From: CAYRHS01 sp964424125
GTDB lineage: Bacteria; Actinomycetota; Acidimicrobiia; IMCC26256; JAOSJL01
Reading direction: 5' to 3'
Assembly: GCA_964424125.1 (NCBI GenBank)
Contig: CAYRHS010000022.1
Location: 1 to 26,354, forward strand
DNA length: 26,354 nucleotides
Part shown: positions 1 through 8,035 of the stretch, one piece after another
Layout: every line of letters starts with the position of its first letter
How positions within the stretch are numbered: position 1 is the stretch's first letter
Position numbers and translations under genes: made by a program
Notes under the pieces: generated by a model
Told to the model about the DNA's origin: nothing
Databases searched by the model: none
Seen by the model: the letters and a program-made list of their open reading frames with translations, nothing else

Positions 1-1335
1 CAGACGTTCGTGTAGTTGATGTTGCGGTTCCGCACGAAGGTCACGACGTCACCCACGGCCGCGCGGCGGAGGTCGTCGGCGACCCCGGCGACGGCGGCGA
101 GCTCGGGACCCCGCGCACCGAGCAGGCTCACGATCTCGTCGACGCCGGCCTCCTGGCCGGCGGCCACGCCCTCGAGCACCTCGCCGACGGGCCCGCCCGA
201 CCGGGCGGGACGAGGGAGGAGCGACGGTGGGGGTTCGTCACCCCCGGCGGCCCACCGGTCGTCCCGGGCCAGGCCCTCGGCATCGGAACGGACGAGGACG
301 GCGTGGCGCACGTGCGGGTCGAGCCAGCGCTCGGCGGCGCGCACGAACTCCGGGTACACGGTCAGTCGTGGTGCGAGAACCTTCCCGGCCCGTTCGGTCG
401 CGGTCCGGAGCGTGTCCAGCGCGGGCCACGGGCGCTCCGGGTTGACGTGGTCGGGCGTCACCGGCGACACCCCACCCCAGTCGTCGATCCCGGCTCCCAC
501 GAGGGACGCCGGATCGTCGCTGAGGTTGGGCGGTGCCTGGACGTGGACGTCGGGGTCGAGCACCAGCCGGGCGGCGGCGATGGTCCAGCGGAGCTCCGTC
601 GGGCCGCAAGGCGGCGCGTCGTGCATCGCGGTGCCGGGCTTGGGGAGGAAGTTCTGGACGATGACCTCCTGGACGTGCCCGTAGCGCCGATGGGCGCCGC
701 GGATCGCCCGGAGCACGTCGAGGCGCTCGGAGCGTGTCTCGCCGATGCCGACGAGGAGCCCGGTCGTGAACGGGATAGCCGCCTCGCCGTTCGGGCGTCT
801 TGTCGGGCGCGCCGTGGTGCGGTCCGCCGGGCGTACCCAGGCGAGCTGCGAGCGTCTCGAGCATCATGCCCTGGGACGGACTGACGGGCCGCAGCCGTTC
901 CAGCTCGGCCCGCCCGAGCGCCCCGGCGTTGGCGTGGGGGAGCAGGCCCGTCTCGGCAAGGACCACCCCCGCCGCGTCCGCGAGGTAGTCGATCGTCGAC
1001 GAGTACCCGTGGGCGTCCAGCCAGTCGCGGGCCGCGGGGTAGCGGTCCTCCGGCGCCTCCCCGAGGGTGAAGAGGGCTTCGTGGCACCCGTGGGTCGCGC
1101 CGTGCCGAGCGATGCGCAGGACCTCGTCGAGCGGCAGGAACGCGGCGTCGAGGCGGGCCGGCGGCTTGGCGAAGGTGCAGTAGCCGCAGCGGTCGCGGCA
1201 CAGCATCGTCAGGGGGATGAAGACCTTCGGGGAGTAGGTGATGCGGTCCCCGGTGAGCTCGTCGCGACGCCGGGCAGCGGCCGCGACGAGGTCGTCGACG
1301 GGAACCTCGAGCAGCGCGTCGTCTCGACCGAGCAT
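1..1335 (-). CDS. fbiC: FO synthase FbiC (CofG-CofH fusion), cut by window edge and frameshifted
   Basis: Radical SAM enzyme making FO (7,8-didemethyl-8-hydroxy-5-deazariboflavin), the chromophore of coenzyme F420. The CofG half shows the Fe-S motif CRDRCGYC (C46, C50, C53) and the family stretch GGPHHGAPDK. The reading frame breaks near 786-798. Upstream codons are read in one frame to about 795. The rest of CofG (IPFTTGLLVGIGETR, then EVIVQNF) reads in another frame from about 794 to base 1 with no stop seen. That frame ends in RNRNINYTNV, the start of a CofH domain, so the gene is the fused actinobacterial FbiC and continues beyond the window. Compared with the family from memory, about 26 bases are missing between PDK and PFTTG. 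This is either a disrupted gene or an assembly error. The ATG at 1335 has no Shine-Dalgarno but a TAGGCT -10 hexamer 7 bases upstream, so a leaderless mRNA is likely. Confidence 0.88.
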
Positions 1336-1342
1336 CCGCCGC

Positions 1343-1348
1343 AGCCTA
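1343..1348 (-). promoter_or_regulatory. -10 hexamer TAGGCT of fbiC, leaderless-type
   Basis: On the minus strand TAGGCT is followed by 7 bases and then the fbiC ATG. The predicted transcription start therefore falls on or next to the start codon. No Shine-Dalgarno is present and no clear -35 is seen. The site separates fbiC from pgl, which ends 36 bases upstream on the same strand. Confidence 0.5.
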
Positions 1349-1371
1349 GGCGCGCCCTGCCTGCGGAAGGC

Positions 1372-2055
1372 TCAGTCGGAGAGGATCTCGTCGCCCGCTT
1401 CCCAGGAGCCCGCGGCCGCCGGATCGACGAGCCACAGGATGCTCGGGGCTCGCACCCGGGTCGCGGGCAACTTGCGGTCGTGGCGGCGCACCCCGTCGAA
1501 GGCGGCCCGCTTCTCCTCGCCGGCGACGGTGAAGACGATCTGGGCGCAGCGTTCGAGCGCGGGGTAGGTCAGCGTGAGACGAGCGTGCGGATGGGCGTCG
1601 TCCTCGTTGGTGACCACCCAGCGGTCCGTCACGTCGAGGGCTGCCGTCCCGGGGAAGAGCGAGCAGGTGTGGCCGTCGGGGCCGAGGCCGACGTGCACGA
1701 GCTCGATGCCGCCGACCTCGCGCACGAGCGCGTCGTAGGCCGCGGCCGCGGCCGCGGCGTCGTCGGCGTCGCCCCGCATCGAGTGGATCGAGCGTGGGTG
1801 GACATGGTCGAGGAGCGTCCGGCGAGTCATCCCCTCGTTCGAATCGGGGTCCGAGATCGGAACGAACCGTTCGTCACCCCAGTAGACGTCGATCGAGGAC
1901 CAGTCGATCGAGGACTCGCGGGCGAGCGCGGCGTAGGCATCGCGGGCGGTGCTCCCCCCGGAGAAGGCGATCGATCCGGGCGCCGCGTTGCGTACGTGCG
2001 CGGCAAACGCCTTCGCCACGTCATCGACCACCTCGTAGCACACGGTCGTCGTCAC
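1372..2055 (-). CDS. pgl: 6-phosphogluconolactonase
   Basis: Hydrolyses 6-phosphogluconolactone to 6-phosphogluconate, the second step of the oxidative pentose phosphate pathway, in the cytoplasm. The protein has the family signatures VYWGDERFVP and GLGPDGHTCSLFPG and the early SGGST sugar-phosphate loop. At 227 residues it is close to the usual bacterial DevB/Pgl length. I chose the GTG at 2055 over the TTG at 2067: the GTG overlaps the zwf stop as GTGA and has GGAGGG four bases upstream, inside the end of zwf, while the TTG lies within that Shine-Dalgarno region. Overlap with zwf implies translational coupling of two consecutive pathway enzymes. Confidence 0.93.
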   Translation of the reverse strand: MTTTVCYEVVDDVAKAFAAHVRNAAPGSIAFSGGSTARDAYAALARESSIDWSSIDVYWGDERFVPISDPDSNEGMTRRTLLDHVHPRSIHSMRGDADDAAAAAAAYDALVREVGGIELVHVGLGPDGHTCSLFPGTAALDVTDRWVVTNEDDAHPHARLTLTYPALERCAQIVFTVAGEEKRAAFDGVRRHDRKLPATRVRAPSILWLVDPAAAGSWEAGDEILSD

Positions 2056-3539
2056 GGTTCCCTCCAACGGTCGCAGAACGGTTCCAGGATCGCATCGGCG
2101 CCCTCGGGGCCCCAGGTGCCCGCAGCGTAGAAGCGGATCGGCACCTCGCCGAGCGGGAAGCCGTCGATGAGGGGCTGGACGATCTGCCAGGACTGGTCGA
2201 TCTCGTCGGCGCGGATGAACAGGGTCGCGTCGCCGAGCAGCACGTCGAGGAGCAGGCGCTCGTAGGCCTCGGGCTGACGCTCGGCGAAGCTCTCGCCATA
2301 GCTGAAGTTCATCGACACGGTGCGCACGTCGAAGCTCGAACCCGGGACCTTGGCGCCGAAGAACAGACAGATCCCCTCGTCAGGTTGGATGCGGAGCACC
2401 ATGCTGTTTGGCTCCAGGGACTCCACCGATCCCGGGAGCGCCAGGTGGGGGACCTCGGTGAACTGGAGTGCCACCTCGGTGACACGCTTCGGAAGACGCT
2501 TGCCCGTCCGCAGGAAGACGGGGACGCCCGCCCAACGCCAGTTGTCGATCTCGATGCGGAGCGCGAGGAACGTCTCGACCGTGCTGTGGTCGTCGACGCC
2601 TTCCTCGTCGCGGTAGCCGGGTACCTCCACGCCGTCGATCGCGCCCGCGGCGTACTGCCCACGGACGACCCGTTCGGTAAGACGCTGCATGTCGAGCGGA
2701 CGGATGGATCGGAGGAGCTTCACCTTCTCGTCGCGGATCGAGCCCGCCGTGAACGCCGCCGGCGCCTCCATGGCCGTCAGCGCCAACACCTGGAGCACGT
2801 GGTTCTGGAGGATGTCGCGCAGCGCTCCGGCCTGCTCGTAGAAGCTCCCGCGATGCCCCACACCGTCGGGCTCGGCCACGGTGATCTGGACGTTGTCGAC
2901 GTAGCGCCGGTTCCACAACGGCTCGAAGATCGCGTTCGCGAACCGCAGAGCGAGGATGTTCTGGACGGTGTCCTTCGCGAGGTAGTGATCGATCCGGTAG
3001 ACCTGGTGCTCGGCGCAGTGCTCGAGCGTGATGCGGTTCAGCTCGCGCGCCGACTCGAGATCGTGCCCGAAGGGCTTCTCGACCACGACCCGCCGGAACG
3101 AGCTCGGGGTCTCGGCCAGTAGCCCGGCGTCCCCGAGGCCGGTGATGGCCGACTCGAAGAGACGCGGGATGGTCGCGAGGTAGTACACACGGTTGCCCTC
3201 GGTCCCGTCGGCGGCATCGCACTCGTCCAGCGCCGCCCGCAGCCGGACAATCGTGTCGGGATCGTCGATCGCTCCCTGGACGTAGCGGAACCGGGTTCGC
3301 TCCTCGAGCTGCGCCCAGCCGCGACCGTCGGCCACCTTCTCGATGCTCGTGCGAACGGCGTCGGCGAGGTCCTGGTCGGAGAGCTCGCTTCTCGCCGTCC
3401 CCACGACCGCGATCCGTTCGGGGAGCCGATTCGCCTCGGCCAGGGCCGCGAGCGCGGGGTAGAGCTTGCGGTGCGCGAGGTCGCCGGTGGCGCCGACCAC
3501 GACGATCGCGGCCGGCGACACGGTCCGCTCATCGCTCAC
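2052..3539 (-). CDS. zwf: glucose-6-phosphate dehydrogenase
   Basis: Oxidises glucose 6-phosphate to 6-phosphogluconolactone with reduction of NAD(P)+, the entry step of the oxidative pentose phosphate pathway. The N-terminal Rossmann fold carries GATGDLAHRK (residues 16-25). The active-site segment reads RIDHYLAKDTVQN from R182, where the family consensus is RIDHYLGKE, so Gly and Glu are replaced by Ala and Asp while His and Lys are kept. The length of 495 residues is normal. The open frame extends further upstream to 3776, but the homologous N-terminus begins at the GTG at 3539. That codon is preceded by a TATGAT hexamer and overlaps no other gene. The 3' end overlaps pgl by four bases. Confidence 0.95.
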   Translation of the reverse strand: MSDERTVSPAAIVVVGATGDLAHRKLYPALAALAEANRLPERIAVVGTARSELSDQDLADAVRTSIEKVADGRGWAQLEERTRFRYVQGAIDDPDTIVRLRAALDECDAADGTEGNRVYYLATIPRLFESAITGLGDAGLLAETPSSFRRVVVEKPFGHDLESARELNRITLEHCAEHQVYRIDHYLAKDTVQNILALRFANAIFEPLWNRRYVDNVQITVAEPDGVGHRGSFYEQAGALRDILQNHVLQVLALTAMEAPAAFTAGSIRDEKVKLLRSIRPLDMQRLTERVVRGQYAAGAIDGVEVPGYRDEEGVDDHSTVETFLALRIEIDNWRWAGVPVFLRTGKRLPKRVTEVALQFTEVPHLALPGSVESLEPNSMVLRIQPDEGICLFFGAKVPGSSFDVRTVSMNFSYGESFAERQPEAYERLLLDVLLGDATLFIRADEIDQSWQIVQPLIDGFPLGEVPIRFYAAGTWGPEGADAILEPFCDRWREP

Positions 3540-3545
3540 GGATGG

Positions 3546-3551
3546 ATCATA
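3546..3551 (-). promoter_or_regulatory. -10 hexamer TATGAT of zwf
   Basis: On the minus strand TATGAT, one mismatch from the sigma-70-type consensus, ends 6 bases before the zwf GTG. No Shine-Dalgarno lies between, so the zwf mRNA is probably leaderless. The hexamer lies inside the 19-base gap to the divergent glycosylase gene, so the two promoters must overlap. Confidence 0.55.
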
Positions 3552-3558
3552 GAGCGCG

Positions 3559-4254
3559 ATGGAGCGGATCGAGCTCAAGGAACCGGCGTCGACCGTACCG
3601 ATGCACCTCGCGGCGCTGCACCGGCGGACGGCGGTCGGGGCCCCCGTCGCGGTGGTGACGAGCTCTGCTGCGATCGCGACGCGGCTGACCGATCTGCTCG
3701 TGGGGGCGGGCTTCCACGTCGACGACCGGGCCGATGGCACCGTCCACGCGACGCGCGTGCGCTCGCTTCCCGACACGGTCGGGCCGGGGATGCGGATGCT
3801 CGTCTGCGGATTGAACCCGAGCGAGTACGCCGCCGACGCGGGCGTGGGCTTCGCGCGGCCCGGGAACCGCTTCTGGCCCGCCGCGAGTGCGGCCGGCCTG
3901 GTCTCGGTCGCTCGCGACGCGGACCACGCGCTCGCTCATCACGGACTCGGTATGACCGATCTCGTGAAGCGTGCGACGCGTCGAGCCGACGAGCTGAGCA
4001 CGGACGAGTACCGCACCGGGCTCGACCGCGTGGATCGCCTCGTCGAGTGGCTGCGACCCGATGTCGTGTGCTTCGTCGGCCTCGCCGGATGGCGCGCGGT
4101 GGTCGACCGCACCGCGCGGCCGGGGTTCCAGTACCGACGTCTGGGTGCGCGACCCGTCTACCTGATGCCTTCGACCAGCGGCCGCAACGCCCATGCGAGC
4201 TTCGAGGGCCTGGTCGACCACCTCCGGGCCGCGGCAACCTCAACCGGATCCTGA
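3559..4254 (+). CDS. Mug/TDG-family G/U(T) mismatch-specific DNA glycosylase
   Basis: Likely removes uracil or other damaged pyrimidines opposite guanine in base excision repair. The family motif appears as GLNPSEYAADAGVGFARPGN (from about residue 84), corresponding to the GINPG...PGNRFW region of Mug and TDG, with Asn86 at the position of the catalytic asparagine. The second motif is MPSTSGRNA near the C-terminus, matching the MPSSSAR-type loop. Length is 231 residues. The first 70 residues are not typical of E. coli Mug and may be an extra N-terminal element. The ATG at 3559 has only a weak upstream purine stretch. An in-frame ATG at 3601 is an alternative start that would still keep the whole catalytic domain. 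The gene is divergent from zwf with 19 bases between starts and convergent with the PPOX gene. Confidence 0.82.
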   Translation: MERIELKEPASTVPMHLAALHRRTAVGAPVAVVTSSAAIATRLTDLLVGAGFHVDDRADGTVHATRVRSLPDTVGPGMRMLVCGLNPSEYAADAGVGFARPGNRFWPAASAAGLVSVARDADHALAHHGLGMTDLVKRATRRADELSTDEYRTGLDRVDRLVEWLRPDVVCFVGLAGWRAVVDRTARPGFQYRRLGARPVYLMPSTSGRNAHASFEGLVDHLRAAATSTGS

Positions 4255-4295
4255 CGGAACCGGCCGTCGAGTTCGCGCGGGCTTGCGGCGTCCCG

Positions 4296-4312
4296 CGGCC
4301 ACCGAGTGGCCG
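4296..4312. terminator. hairpin between convergent genes
   Basis: CGGCCAC-CGA-GTGGCCG forms a perfect 7-bp stem with a 3-base loop. It lies in the 62-base gap between the stop codons of the convergent glycosylase and PPOX genes, where a bidirectional terminator is expected. There is no T-tract, which is common in high-GC actinobacteria. Confidence 0.45.
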
Positions 4313-4316
4313 GCAC

Positions 4317-4730
4317 TCATCCGTCCGTGAGGTGCACCGTGCGCGCGTTCGGGTGAAAGGCATCCGTGTCGAGGCCCCAGGCGACGATCCGCCGGGGGCG
4401 GATGCGGATGAACGACTCGCCGAATCCCGGGCCGACTTCGGCAGCACCGGACTCGTGGGTCTCGGCGACCCCTCGGATCTCGATGCCGCGGGGCGTCCAG
4501 GGGTCCGTGGATGCCAGGTCGTCGACGACGAAGGCCACTCGGGGGTTGGCTCGGACGTCGCGGAACTTCTTCGAGCCGGCGACGTCTCGCCCACCGATGT
4601 CGATGAACCCCTCCGGACGCAAGCGAAAGCCGGTCGGAACGGCGTGCGGCTGATCGTTTCCCGCTGTGGCGAGGCGGCCCAAGAGCTGGCTTCGCAGATA
4701 CGCGACCTCGGCGTCGGTGAACACGGACAT
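4317..4730 (-). CDS. PPOX-class, probably F420-dependent, oxidoreductase
   Basis: A 137-residue split beta-barrel protein of the pyridoxamine-5'-phosphate-oxidase-like family. The start resembles the actinobacterial F420-binding subgroup: FTDAEVAYLRSQLLGRLAT, then PHAVPTGFRL, then a GSKKFRDVRANPRVAFVVDD segment that usually contacts the cofactor phosphate. The C-terminal part (IRIRPRRIVAWGLDTD) is also typical. The substrate cannot be told from sequence. The ATG at 4730 has GAGGAG about 7 bases upstream. Presence of fbiC in the same window supports F420 rather than FMN as cofactor, but this is inference. Confidence 0.82.
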   Translation of the reverse strand: MSVFTDAEVAYLRSQLLGRLATAGNDQPHAVPTGFRLRPEGFIDIGGRDVAGSKKFRDVRANPRVAFVVDDLASTDPWTPRGIEIRGVAETHESGAAEVGPGFGESFIRIRPRRIVAWGLDTDAFHPNARTVHLTDG

Positions 4731-4746
4731 GACGCTTCTCCTCGCT

Positions 4747-4767
4747 CTCGCGACTCGCGACTCGCTA
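4747..4767. repeat. three tandem 7-base repeats upstream of the PPOX gene
   Basis: CTCGCGA, CTCGCGA and CTCGCTA lie in direct tandem, beginning 17 bases upstream of the PPOX start codon. They could be an operator or simple low-complexity sequence. They lie in the region where the promoter should be, with no clear -10 elsewhere. Confidence 0.35.
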
Positions 4768-4803
4768 GGAGCAACGGAGCGCGCGCGGGATCCGTTCCCC
4801 GTG

Positions 4804-4816
4804 GCCCGCGACGGGC
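4804..4816 (-). terminator. possible short hairpin after tal
   Basis: GCCCG-CGA-CGGGC is a 5-bp stem starting 5 bases after the tal stop codon. It is short and has no T-run, so the assignment is weak. Confidence 0.25.
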
Positions 4817-4821
4817 ATTGC

Positions 4822-5904
4822 TCAGGCGCGCAGCTCCCGGCGGCGCTTCTCGAGGGTCTCGAGCGCGTCGTGGTACGAGCGCGCGAAGGAGTCGACCCCC
4901 TCGCGCTCCAGGGTGGCCGTGACGTCGTCGAACTCCACGTCGGCGTCGGCCAGCGCGGCGACGGCTCGATCGGCCTCGTCGACGTTGCGGAAGATCGTGC
5001 CCGGCTGCGGGTCGCCGTGGTCGCGCAGCGCGTCGATCGAAGGCTGGGCGAGCGTGTTCACGGTCTGGGGGCCGACGAGCTCGTCGACGTAGAGCGTGTC
5101 GGAGTAGGCGGGGTTCTTGGTCGACGTCGACGCCCACAGCGGACGTTGCACGCGGGCACCTTGCGCCGCGAGCCGCTCCCAGCGCTCGTTGGCGAAGTGG
5201 GCGACGAACTGCCGGTAGGCGAGCTTGGCGTTGGCGACGGCGATGCGGCCGCGAAGCTCATGACCCTCCGGGAGGCGCCGATCGGTCTCGGTGTCGACGC
5301 GACTCACGAAGAACGATGCCACCGAAGCCACCCCGGTCGGGTCGCCGCCGGCCTCGACCAGGCGTTCGAGACCCCGCTGGTAGGCCTCGATCACCTCCGC
5401 GTAGCGGGCGAGCGAGAAGATCAGCGTGACGTTGATGCTGCGCCCCTCGGAGATCGCCTCCTCGATCGCGGGAATGCCTTCGCGCGTGGCCGGGATCTTG
5501 ACCAGGACGTTTGGGCGGTCGAGTCGGTCCTGGAGCGATCGGACCTGCCGGAGCGTGGCCTCGGTCTCGTCGGCGAGGTCGGGCGAGACCTCGATCGAGA
5601 CGAAGCCGTCGTCGCCGCGTTCGTAGAGCGGCCGGAGACGGTCGGCGGCGTCCCCGACGTCGGCGGCGACGAGAGCCCAGTACGCGTCCTCGATCGGTTG
5701 GTCGAGCAGCTCGCGGAGCTGGCCGTCGTAGGACGCGCCCGTGGCCATGGCCTTCTCGAAGATCGTGGGATTCGAGGTGACGCCGACGATGCCGTCGTCG
5801 TGCACGAGCCGGTCGAGGCCCCCTTCGCGCACGAGCGGCCGCGTCAGGTTGTCGTACCAGGGGCTCTGTCCGTACTCGGCGAGTCGGGCGATCGCGCGGG
5901 CCAT
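4822..5904 (-). CDS. tal: transaldolase
   Basis: Transfers a dihydroxyacetone unit from sedoheptulose 7-phosphate to glyceraldehyde 3-phosphate in the non-oxidative pentose phosphate pathway. The protein has signature GVTSNPTIFEKAM near the N-terminus and the Schiff-base lysine K136 in VLVKIPATREG, followed by SINVTLIFSLARY. Its length of 360 residues fits the longer actinobacterial transaldolase subfamily. The open frame runs upstream into tkt, but the ATG at 5904 has AGGAG at the right distance and begins the homologous protein (MARAIARLAEYGQSPWYDNL). It lies 38 bases after tkt on the same strand with no promoter apparent between them, so the two are probably co-transcribed. Confidence 0.95.
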   Translation of the reverse strand: MARAIARLAEYGQSPWYDNLTRPLVREGGLDRLVHDDGIVGVTSNPTIFEKAMATGASYDGQLRELLDQPIEDAYWALVAADVGDAADRLRPLYERGDDGFVSIEVSPDLADETEATLRQVRSLQDRLDRPNVLVKIPATREGIPAIEEAISEGRSINVTLIFSLARYAEVIEAYQRGLERLVEAGGDPTGVASVASFFVSRVDTETDRRLPEGHELRGRIAVANAKLAYRQFVAHFANERWERLAAQGARVQRPLWASTSTKNPAYSDTLYVDELVGPQTVNTLAQPSIDALRDHGDPQPGTIFRNVDEADRAVAALADADVEFDDVTATLEREGVDSFARSYHDALETLEKRRRELRA

Positions 5905-5942
5905 CGGGGCTCCTCTCGTGGCTTCGGTCGGTCGGGCGGGCG

Positions 5943-7940
5943 TCAGCTGTCCTCGAGGAGCGCCGTCGCCCGTTCGGCCACGTTCTCGGCCGTGAACCCG
6001 AGGTGCTGCAGCGCGACCGTTCCGGGCGCGGACGCCCCGAAACGGTCGATGGCAACCACATCGTCGGCATACCGATCCCACCCGAGGCTCGCCGCCGCCT
6101 CGACGGCCAGCGTGGGGACGTCCTCGGGCAGCGTGGCCGCTTGATGATCCTCGGGAGCTTCCTCGAAGAGCTCCCAGGAAGGCATCGACACCACACGGAC
6201 GGCGTACCCGTCGGCGACGAGCCGCGAACGGGCCTCGACGCAAAGGGAGACCTCGGATCCGGTGCCGACGAGCACGAGGTCGGGCGCCGGGGCGTCTTCG
6301 TCGACGAGCACGTAGGCACCCTGCGCCACGCCCTCGGTCGCGCGCGCCTCGGTCTCGTCGAGGACCGGGAGCTTCTGGCGGCTGAGGACCATGCCGGTCG
6401 GTCCGTCGCGCTCGATGTGGAGCCGCAGGGCCTGGGCAGTCTCGTTCGCGTCTGCGGGGCGGATCACCGTGAGTCCCGGCATCGCCCGCATTGCGGCGAG
6501 GTGCTCGACCGGCTGGTGCGTCGGGCCGTCCTCACCCAGCCCGACGCTGTCGTGCGACCAGAGGTAGCCCACCTTGGCGTGCGAGAGCGCGGAGAGCCGC
6601 ACGCCGCCGCGCATGTAGTCGCTGAAGATGAAGAACGTGCCCCCGAAGGGGAGGACGCCGCCACTCTCCGAGAGCCCGTTCATGATCGCGGCCATGCCGA
6701 ACTCGCGGATGCCGTAGTGGACGAGGCGGCCGGTGAACTCCTCGCGTGACAGCGCCGTCGCACCGTCGATCTTGGCGCCCGTGTTGCCGATGAGGTCGGC
6801 CGCGCCCGACAGCAGCGGAGGAACAACGTCGACGATCGCGCTGAGCGCCGCCGACATCGCCCCGCGCGTCGCGATCGGTCCGTCGTCGGGCGACCACGAC
6901 GGGAGCTTGGCCTGCCAACCTTCGAGACCCGTCGCGCCCATGCACGCGTCCCACTCGGCCGCCCGCGACGCATCGCTCGAGCGCCACTCGGCGACCCGGC
7001 GCTCGTGTTCCTCGCGCGTGCTCGTGCCGCGCCGTCCCGCGGCGCGGTAGTAGTCGAGGACCTCGTCGGGGACGAAGAAGTGCTCGTCGGGCGGTAGGTC
7101 CAGGATCTCCTTCACGCGCCGGACCTCGTCCTCGCCGAGGGGGCTGCCGTGCGCCTTGGAGGTGTCGGTGAAGTTCGGGGACGGGTAGCCGATGTGGCTG
7201 CGGAGCACGACGAGGCTGGGGGCGTGCTCGTTCTCCATGCCCCGCCGGATGCCGGCCTCGATGGCATCCAGGTCGTTGGCGACCTCGCCGAGCTGCAAGA
7301 CGTCCCAGCCGTAGGCAGCGAAGCGCTCGGGGACGTTGTCCGTGTAGGCGAGCTCGGTGGGGCCGTCGATCGTGATGTGGTTGTCGTCGTAGACGACGAC
7401 GAGCTTGCCGAGCCCGAGGTGACCGGCGAGCGAGCCGGCCTCGTGGCTCACGCCCTCCATGAAGTCACCATCGGAGGCGATGGCGAACACGTGATGGTCA
7501 CACACGGTGGAGCCGAACCGCTCGCGCAGCCAGCGCTCGGCCATCGCCATGCCGACGGAGTTTCCGAAGCCCTGGCCGAGCGGCCCCGTCGTGACCTCGA
7601 CGCCGGGCGTGTCGAGCGCCTCCGGGTGGCCGGGAGTGATCGAACCCCACTGGCGGAACTGCTCGATGTCGTCGAGCGAGACGCCGTAGCCGGTGAGGAA
7701 GAGCATGGCGTACTGGAGCATCGACGCGTGCCCGGCGGAGAGGATGAAGCGGTCGCGGTCGGGCCAGTCGGGCGCGCTCGAGTCGTAGCGCATGATCCGC
7801 GTCCACAGCACGTGCGCGAGCGGCGCAAGGGCCATCGGGGTGCCGGGATGGCCGGAGTTGGCCTTCTGGACCGCGTCCATCGCGAGTCCGCGGATGACGT
7901 TGACGCCGCGTTGCTCGATCGCGTCGGTGCTTGCTGCCAC
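5943..7940 (-). CDS. tkt: transketolase
   Basis: Thiamine-diphosphate enzyme moving two-carbon units between sugar phosphates in the pentose phosphate pathway. The order of motifs is as expected. The N-terminal SGHPGTPM is followed by GPLGQGFGNSVGMAMAE. The ThDP motif DGDFMEG (D157 G158 D159) ends in DDNHITIDG. The pyrimidine domain holds GIREFGMAAIMNGL, and SVGLGEDGPTHQPVEHLA follows. The C-terminal domain is complete. At 665 residues the length is standard. The open frame continues upstream, but the GTG at 7940 starts the family N-terminus (VAASTDAIEQRGVNVIRGLA) and has AAAGGGG six bases before it. A TAGGCT hexamer about 39 bases upstream gives a short leader with Shine-Dalgarno, unlike the leaderless genes in this window. 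Confidence 0.96.
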   Translation of the reverse strand: MAASTDAIEQRGVNVIRGLAMDAVQKANSGHPGTPMALAPLAHVLWTRIMRYDSSAPDWPDRDRFILSAGHASMLQYAMLFLTGYGVSLDDIEQFRQWGSITPGHPEALDTPGVEVTTGPLGQGFGNSVGMAMAERWLRERFGSTVCDHHVFAIASDGDFMEGVSHEAGSLAGHLGLGKLVVVYDDNHITIDGPTELAYTDNVPERFAAYGWDVLQLGEVANDLDAIEAGIRRGMENEHAPSLVVLRSHIGYPSPNFTDTSKAHGSPLGEDEVRRVKEILDLPPDEHFFVPDEVLDYYRAAGRRGTSTREEHERRVAEWRSSDASRAAEWDACMGATGLEGWQAKLPSWSPDDGPIATRGAMSAALSAIVDVVPPLLSGAADLIGNTGAKIDGATALSREEFTGRLVHYGIREFGMAAIMNGLSESGGVLPFGGTFFIFSDYMRGGVRLSALSHAKVGYLWSHDSVGLGEDGPTHQPVEHLAAMRAMPGLTVIRPADANETAQALRLHIERDGPTGMVLSRQKLPVLDETEARATEGVAQGAYVLVDEDAPAPDLVLVGTGSEVSLCVEARSRLVADGYAVRVVSMPSWELFEEAPEDHQAATLPEDVPTLAVEAAASLGWDRYADDVVAIDRFGASAPGTVALQHLGFTAENVAERATALLEDS

Positions 7941-7978
7941 GTGGGGCCCCTTTCGGCTCGAGTCCCGCCCGCGGCCGC

Positions 7979-7984
7979 AGCCTA
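7979..7984 (-). promoter_or_regulatory. -10 hexamer TAGGCT of tkt
   Basis: On the minus strand CCTAGGCTGCGGC precedes tkt by about 39 bases. The same 13 bases occur at the fbiC promoter. The predicted transcript would have a leader of roughly 30 bases containing the AAAGGGG ribosome binding site. No clear -35 is visible. Confidence 0.45.
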
Positions 7985-8035
7985 GGCCGCGACCGGCCCG
8001 GTGGGGACCGATCCGTGCCGGCGCCTGGAGCCCGC

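Noticed and set aside
1741..1770. GCC/GCG-rich repeat run in pgl
   Set aside because: It encodes an alanine-rich helix in frame and reflects codon bias, not a regulatory repeat.
745..2130. Long open frame on the plus strand opposite fbiC and pgl
   Set aside because: The protein is low in recognisable motifs, and the minus strand holds clear conserved genes. High-GC DNA leaves long open frames opposite real genes.
3540..3776. N-terminal extension of zwf
   Set aside because: The extra 79 codons have no similarity to G6PD, overlap the divergent glycosylase gene, and lie upstream of the -10 hexamer.
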